NCBI RefSeq assembly: GCF_027579695.1
Contig: NC_083582.1
Coordinates: 30,766,964-30,830,963 of the forward strand
DNA from: Neoarius graeffei
Lineage: Eukaryota; Chordata; Actinopteri; Siluriformes; Ariidae
Direction: 5' to 3'
DNA length: 64,000 nt
This document shows, in pieces, positions 59,588 through 64,000 of this stretch. The notes under the pieces are model-generated. The model searched no databases. It was not told the origin of the DNA and saw nothing but the letters and a program-made list of their open reading frames with translations. The position numbers and the translations under genes were made by a program. Each line of letters begins with the position of its first letter. The first letter of the stretch is position 1.

Positions 59588-60194
59588 GCATATTAATACA
59601 TGCATTTTTTTATTCAATAATGACTACATTTTATAATAAAAGCACTCTAACGTGTAACACAATATGCATGCTTCAGCTTCATATTTTCCCTTCGTTGTGC
59701 AACTCTATTGCAAAAGATTAGTCAAAAATGGCTTTCGTTCTGTGAATTCTTTTTGTCTCCACATGCTTAAGGTATTCTGCAAATGGTTTCAGTGTTCTTT
59801 AAAGCCCTGACACGTGAGAATGAATTTTATTTGCTTGCAGCTTTAAGAAACAATTCCTCCCTCTTTGGTAATTTTAAGTGTGCGTAGGTGATATGGCAAT
59901 TATGTAGCTTTAGTATTTAAGACTGACACACCTTTAGGTGGAGCTGAGCCATGGATTACACCGTGAGACAGATAAACATTCATTATAGCTGTGAATAAAC
60001 GCTTAATGTCTTAGAGACTTTGCCAGCAAGTGCAAAGCTGCAACAACATTGTGTAAATTGGTCTTTTTTTTTTATTAACTCAAGCTCAGAAGAGATGGAT
60101 AAGTACTGTTGCATTTATGTATAGAGTCAAATGTTATGCTTGATTGTTAATTTGAAAGCTGTTTCAAAGCAAGAAACAACAAGCTGAAAACATA
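59588..60194. other. fam20a intron, nothing recognised
   Basis: No conserved frame or clear repeat structure. Confidence 0.4.
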
Positions 60195-60782
60195 CAGTAC
60201 TGTGCAAAAGTATTTGTCACATGTAAAGAAATACTGTAGACCAAAAATGGCTTAAAAATAAAGAAATGAAATGTTTCAACATTTAAAAAAAATACTATAA
60301 ACAGCAGTAAGCCATGATAAATCAATATAACAAAGTCAATATTTGGTGTGAGATGACCCTTTGCTTTAAAATAAATAATAATAATAATTATATATATTCT
60401 CAGGTATAATGAGTGCAGTTTTATGCGGAAATGATCTGTAGGTTTTACTGAGCATCTTGCAGAACCAGCGACAGTTCTTCTGGACACTGACTGTCATAGT
60501 TGCTTCTTAATTTTGCACCAAAACCCAGTAGCTTTCATTATGTTTTCTTTTTTAATCTTAAAAGTGCTCTCTTAGGTAATATGCTGCTCAGATACATACT
60601 TTTTTTTCTGTAACATTTAATTTTGTGCTGAAAAAAAAAATTAACAAGCGTTTGAAACTCTAAAATGTTTTTGTACCGACTCGATAATGTAGACGTCATC
60701 AAATAGAAATCTGTAACAAAGTCTGTATGAAAAAAGAAACAGGGCGCCTAAGATTTTTAGATTTTTGCACAGTACTGTCCTG
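60195..60782. mobile_element. TA-flanked MITE (cagt-ctgtgcaaaagt), copy 2
   Basis: Same family as 33377-34309 without the SINE. Left TA at 60193-60194; the right end is slightly rearranged (gcacagtactgtcctgta), TA at 60783-60784. It ends 10 bp from a fam20a exon donor. Confidence 0.8.
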
Positions 60783-60792
60783 TATATCATAC

Positions 60793-60885
60793 CTGTCTAG
60801 GTGGAAAGAGGCAATTTCTGCATTGTGTCTCTGGAAATCAACAAAATAAAAGAAGTCCTCAGGTGTCTCTTCATGTCGTTCCTGT
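60793..60885 (-). CDS. fam20a: fam20a coding exon with pseudokinase Gln
   Basis: Encodes [20 protein letters not shown] then [10 protein letters not shown] (93 bp). In active FAM20C the residue before RHNAEI is Glu; here it is Gln, as in known FAM20A. Acceptor tttttag, donor gtatga. Confidence 0.94.
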
Positions 60886-60970
60886 CTAAAAACCAATCAT
60901 TTACATTTTCTTACATTATAAAATCACACATCGAGGATACATTCTTAGATCTTTTTACTTTTAGGCTTAC

Positions 60971-61041
60971 CTCATAGGTTTGAACATAGCTTTCCCAAAG
61001 TCTTGCAACTTTAGTGCAAGTTTCAGATGATGGCCACTTGG
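60971..61041 (-). CDS. fam20a: fam20a coding exon (first in window)
   Basis: Encodes [20 protein letters not shown] then KPMR (71 bp, starts phase 0). Acceptor gttaag, donor gtaagc on the minus strand. Kinase-like N-lobe with the Lys-containing [12 protein letters not shown] block. Confidence 0.92.
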
Positions 61042-61853
61042 CTTAACCACTGTTGGAATAAGTAAGAGAAAATTTTTTTCATCTCTTTATTAAAAATTAA
61101 TTAAGGTCACTTATTATGCAGTATAAGGTGGTTTTGTTTGATGCAAAGTGTCCTATCAAAACACATTAATATAGTGAGTCACATACAGTTGTGGTCAGAA
61201 GTTTACATACCGTACAGTGACATGAATGTCATCTTGGATATGAACGTCATGGCAATATTTGGGCTTTCAGTCATTTCTTTGAACTGTTCTTTTTCTGTGG
61301 CAGAATGTACAGCATACATCTTTAATAAAAAAAAAAACACTAGAATTTGGTGCACAAGTTTTAATTTTCTTTGGGTTTTCTGAAATCAACACAGGGTCAA
61401 AATTATACATACAGAGTCAAAAATTTACATACTCTCACTTAAATTATGAATTCAGAGGTGCTGAAACTTCCAAAATGTCTCTTATCTTGCCAAGGCCGAG
61501 GTCTCTTAACTTCCTGTTAGTGATCATGATTGACTACAGCTGGTAGCTTCTCTGTGCCTTCATAAAAAGGGTTTGTTTACAGCACTCATTGGATTGACCA
61601 ACACACAGTAAAATGGAAAGTCCAAGGAGCTCAGTGCAGATCTGATAAAGAGGATCGCAGATATACACAACTCCAGAATGTCTCTTGGAGTCATTTCTAA
61701 ACAACTGCAAATTCCAAGATCAGTTCAAACAATTGTATGCAAGTTATTGTGAGGTGTAGTCACTTTGCCAAGCCACTTTGCTTCAAGAAAACCCAAACTG
61801 TCACCCTCAGCTGAAAGGAAATTGGCTTAGATGGTCAGGAACAACCTGGAAAC

Positions 61854-62418
61854 CAGGGCTTTGAACCAGAATTTTTTTTCTATTGGTTCGTTCCGAACAG
61901 AAACGGAATTTTAACGTTTCCGGTTTTGGGTTCCACCATTAAATAGACGTTCCCGAACCGGTTAGAACAAAAAAATTTAGTTCCCGGAACGGTTAATTAC
62001 GTTCCCTGTCAGCTGTTTAACAAATGGCTATAAAATTATGTCTCTGTCTCATCCAGCTTAAGCCAAATGTAGGCTAATTCTATTACAGCCTTCATTAAAT
62101 AAGACAAGAAATAATTCAAAACAATCATTATTTCAAATGTTGGCGATTTGGATTCTCAGTATGTCTTCCCATTTACACAAACAGAAAAAGTGCCAAAAAT
62201 GAAAGATAATTCGTTTAGTGTGTTACCAAAGGCTAGTCAGGCCCTATAGAGCGCTACCGCATGACGTCACCGCGCCGCGAGATTTTGTTAGGCGCCATAT
62301 TGGAAGACCAAGTACACATCTATGCAAGTACATACATACATAAAACAAACTACACCTGAAATGTAGCCAGGGCTGGTTCTGCCCTAATCTGGACCTGGGT
62401 CCAACATCGCGCAACCCC

Positions 62419-62449
<31 letters not shown>

Positions 62450-63225
62450 AAAAAACATCAGTCTAAATCAGGACAACCATCACATAACTATAACTATAAA
62501 CATTTTATATCAACTATTTTAACTAAATGGGCTATAATAAATAAGCCTGCAGGCAGCCACGGCGGGCTGCCTCAGAAAAGTAACCATTCAATGACAACTG
62601 AAAGCCTGCAGCCATGGCGGGCTGCCTCAGAAAAGTAACCATTTGTCCTACCTTAAAACTCGTTTTGCATTTTCTGCCTCCTTTTTTGTATTTTCGACCC
62701 TCCGTTTATTTTCTTTCCTTTTCTGAAAACCCGATTTGTGTCCAGACATTTTGTTCTGCTACCAACGAACTAACTCGTCAGGTCTCGTCTCTCGAGCCCG
62801 CGATGATTCCCGTGGGAAGGGCAACAATTGATACATTTTTACAAACAGCCAATAGGGAGGTTGCATCGTTCAGGCTCTTCTTTGCTCAGACACTCAGTAA
62901 TGCACTTACTCACTTATCATGTGGAGACATGATAGTAGTCCACCTTCCCGCACTCTCCATTCAGTCAGCGAACGTCACACAGGAAGTGAACCCCAGCGGG
63001 CCATAGAAACTTGCACAGGAGAAGAATGGCTTTTTTATTTGTAGGCTACGGAAACTTTGAGGAACGAAATAAAAACCGGTATTAACCGGTTACCATTATT
63101 TTTAATAAGCGTTTCTGTTCCGGAACATAAAAAATAATAAAGTTTCTGGTTTCGTTTCTGTTCCATGTGAAATAGAAAAAGTTCCCGGTTTTCGTTTTCG
63201 TTCCTTGAACCGGTTCAAAGCCCTG
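61854..63225 (-). mobile_element. hAT element with perfect 8-bp TSD, nested in Tc1
   Basis: Ends CAGGGCTTTGAACC and GGTTCAAAGCCCTG with perfect duplication ctggaaac (61846-61853, 63226-63233). Subterminal gttccg/cggaac repeats are dense. It has a C-run followed by an A-run at 62417-62455 and a duplicated 40-bp phrase (ggcgggctgcctcagaaaag) at about 62545 and 62605. One coding exon remains. Confidence 0.9.
62652..62749 (-). pseudogene. First exon of a hAT transposase
   Basis: Minus-strand start MSGHKSGFQKRKENKRRVEN, Lys/Arg-rich, followed by a gtagga donor. This KSGxQKRK start is common in TTF-finger hAT transposases. No further exon is seen within the element, so it is a deleted copy. Confidence 0.5.
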
Positions 63226-64000
63226 CTGGAAACCACCATGGCACAGCCCTGCCATGAACTGGAAGCTGATGGATCACTGTCTACAGTTCAGATCACCATG
63301 GACTAAGAGGCTGCTATCCAAGAAATAACCCCCTGCTCCAAAATTGACACCTTCAAGCTTAACTAAAGTTTGAAGCTAACCACACGGACAAAGAAAAAGC
63401 CTTCTGGAGGATAGCTGTATGGTCAGAAGAGACAAAGATCGAGTTGTTTGGCCACAATGACCACCATGTACAGAGGAACACTGTACCAGCTGCTGGTGGT
63501 GGTAGGATCATCATGCTCTGGAGCTGTTTTGCATCAGTGGAACTCGTTCATTGCACAAAGTGGATGGAATAATGAAGAAGGAGGACTACCTCAGAATTCT
63601 TCAGCATAAACCATCAGAAACTTGAACATGAGTTGGGAGTTACAACAGGACAATGAACCCAAACACGCATCAGAGCTGCTTTTGGAGGATAAAGCAGGCT
63701 AATATTAAGCTTAAAACAAGTCCTGACTTCAACTGTTTTGAAAATATATGAACCGTGCTTATAAGTTGAGTCCATGCCAAGAAAAAAAATGTAACTGAAC
63801 TCTACCAATTCTACCATGAAGAGTTGTGAAATATCCAACCAGAATTCTGCCAGAAGCTTGTTCATGGTAAACAAAAATGTTTGGTCAAGGTGAATCTTGA
63901 GAAGAGACATTTTACTCAAGTATTAGGTGTGCTGTATGTATAATTTTGACCCTGTGTTGATTTCAGAAAACCCAAGGAAAATTAAAACTTGTGCACCAAA

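Larger units (their letters stand above)
41459..61041 (-). other. fam20a: fam20a gene (C-terminal exons): secretory-pathway pseudokinase
   Basis: Eight coding exons on the minus strand join in frame into 337 codons plus stop. FAM20A is a Golgi/secreted pseudokinase that, from published work I recall, activates the kinase FAM20C for phosphorylation of secreted and biomineralisation proteins. Visible blocks: [31 protein letters not shown], with Gln where FAM20C has Glu; [12 protein letters not shown]; a Cys-rich [26 protein letters not shown] (catalytic-loop equivalent); HLDNARGFG (metal-loop equivalent); YRLSDVMRESL near the C-terminus. The first about 200 residues lie right of the window. All intron sites are GT-AG except one GC-AG. 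The neighbour prkar1a is tail to tail. Confidence 0.95.
61186..64000 (+). mobile_element. Tc1-like transposon, right end outside the window
   Basis: The left terminus cagttgtggtcagaagttta follows TA (61184-61185). The sequence around 61347-61440 returns inverted at 63910-64000, so about 160 bp of right terminus lie outside. The plus strand carries a decayed transposase, from MESPRSSVQI near 61615 to an [15 protein letters not shown] block near 63425. A hAT splits it. Confidence 0.85.

Noticed and set aside
62244..62441. Gly-rich open frame
   Set aside because: It comes from the C-run at 62417-62438 inside a hAT element.

Overview
The window is teleost fish nuclear DNA. Evidence: two vertebrate genes with clear exon-intron structure, about ten copies of a tRNA-headed SINE of the kind I associate from memory with catfish Mermaid-type SINEs and found in other teleosts, many Tc1, hAT and TTAA-type DNA transposons, and L2-type LINE 3' ends. 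The species cannot be fixed from sequence alone; a catfish-like genome is only a guess. Nothing prokaryotic, no CRISPR array and no rRNA or true tRNA gene was seen.

Genes. prkar1a (type I-alpha regulatory subunit of cAMP-dependent protein kinase) lies on + with nine coding exons from 23586 to 32820. These encode the last 321 residues; the exon(s) for the N-terminal dimerisation domain are not seen and are probably left of the window. fam20a (secretory-pathway pseudokinase partner of FAM20C) lies on - with eight coding exons from 61041 down to 41459. These encode the C-terminal 337 residues; its 5' exons are right of the window. The genes are tail to tail, about 8.6 kb apart between stop codons, as I recall for human PRKAR1A and FAM20A, so this looks like conserved vertebrate synteny. 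All splice phases were checked by reading-frame continuity.

Layout. 1-23585: intron or upstream DNA of prkar1a, almost wholly transposon-derived and deeply nested. 23586-32820: prkar1a exons, with introns holding a TTAA element, a hAT, an element with six TCAAGGTCA sites, a 528-bp MITE and a Tc1 copy carrying another MITE. 32821-about 35860: prkar1a 3'UTR, invaded by at least three elements. 35900-41458: intergenic DNA with a THAP-type transposase relic, a LINE inserted in a SINE tail, and a BED-finger hAT. 41459-61041: fam20a; its last intron carries a three-level nest whose core is a Ty3/gypsy-type LTR element with integrase upstream of reverse transcriptase (Gmr1-like order). 61042-64000: more fam20a intron or upstream DNA, with a Tc1 element split by a hAT and running off the right edge.

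The most notable points are the Gmr1-like LTR element, a GC-AG intron in fam20a, an intronless degenerate fam20a-like fragment inside a fam20a intron, a 709-bp near-perfect TTAA palindrome, and an 8-bp-TSD element with subterminal repeats that I cannot name.
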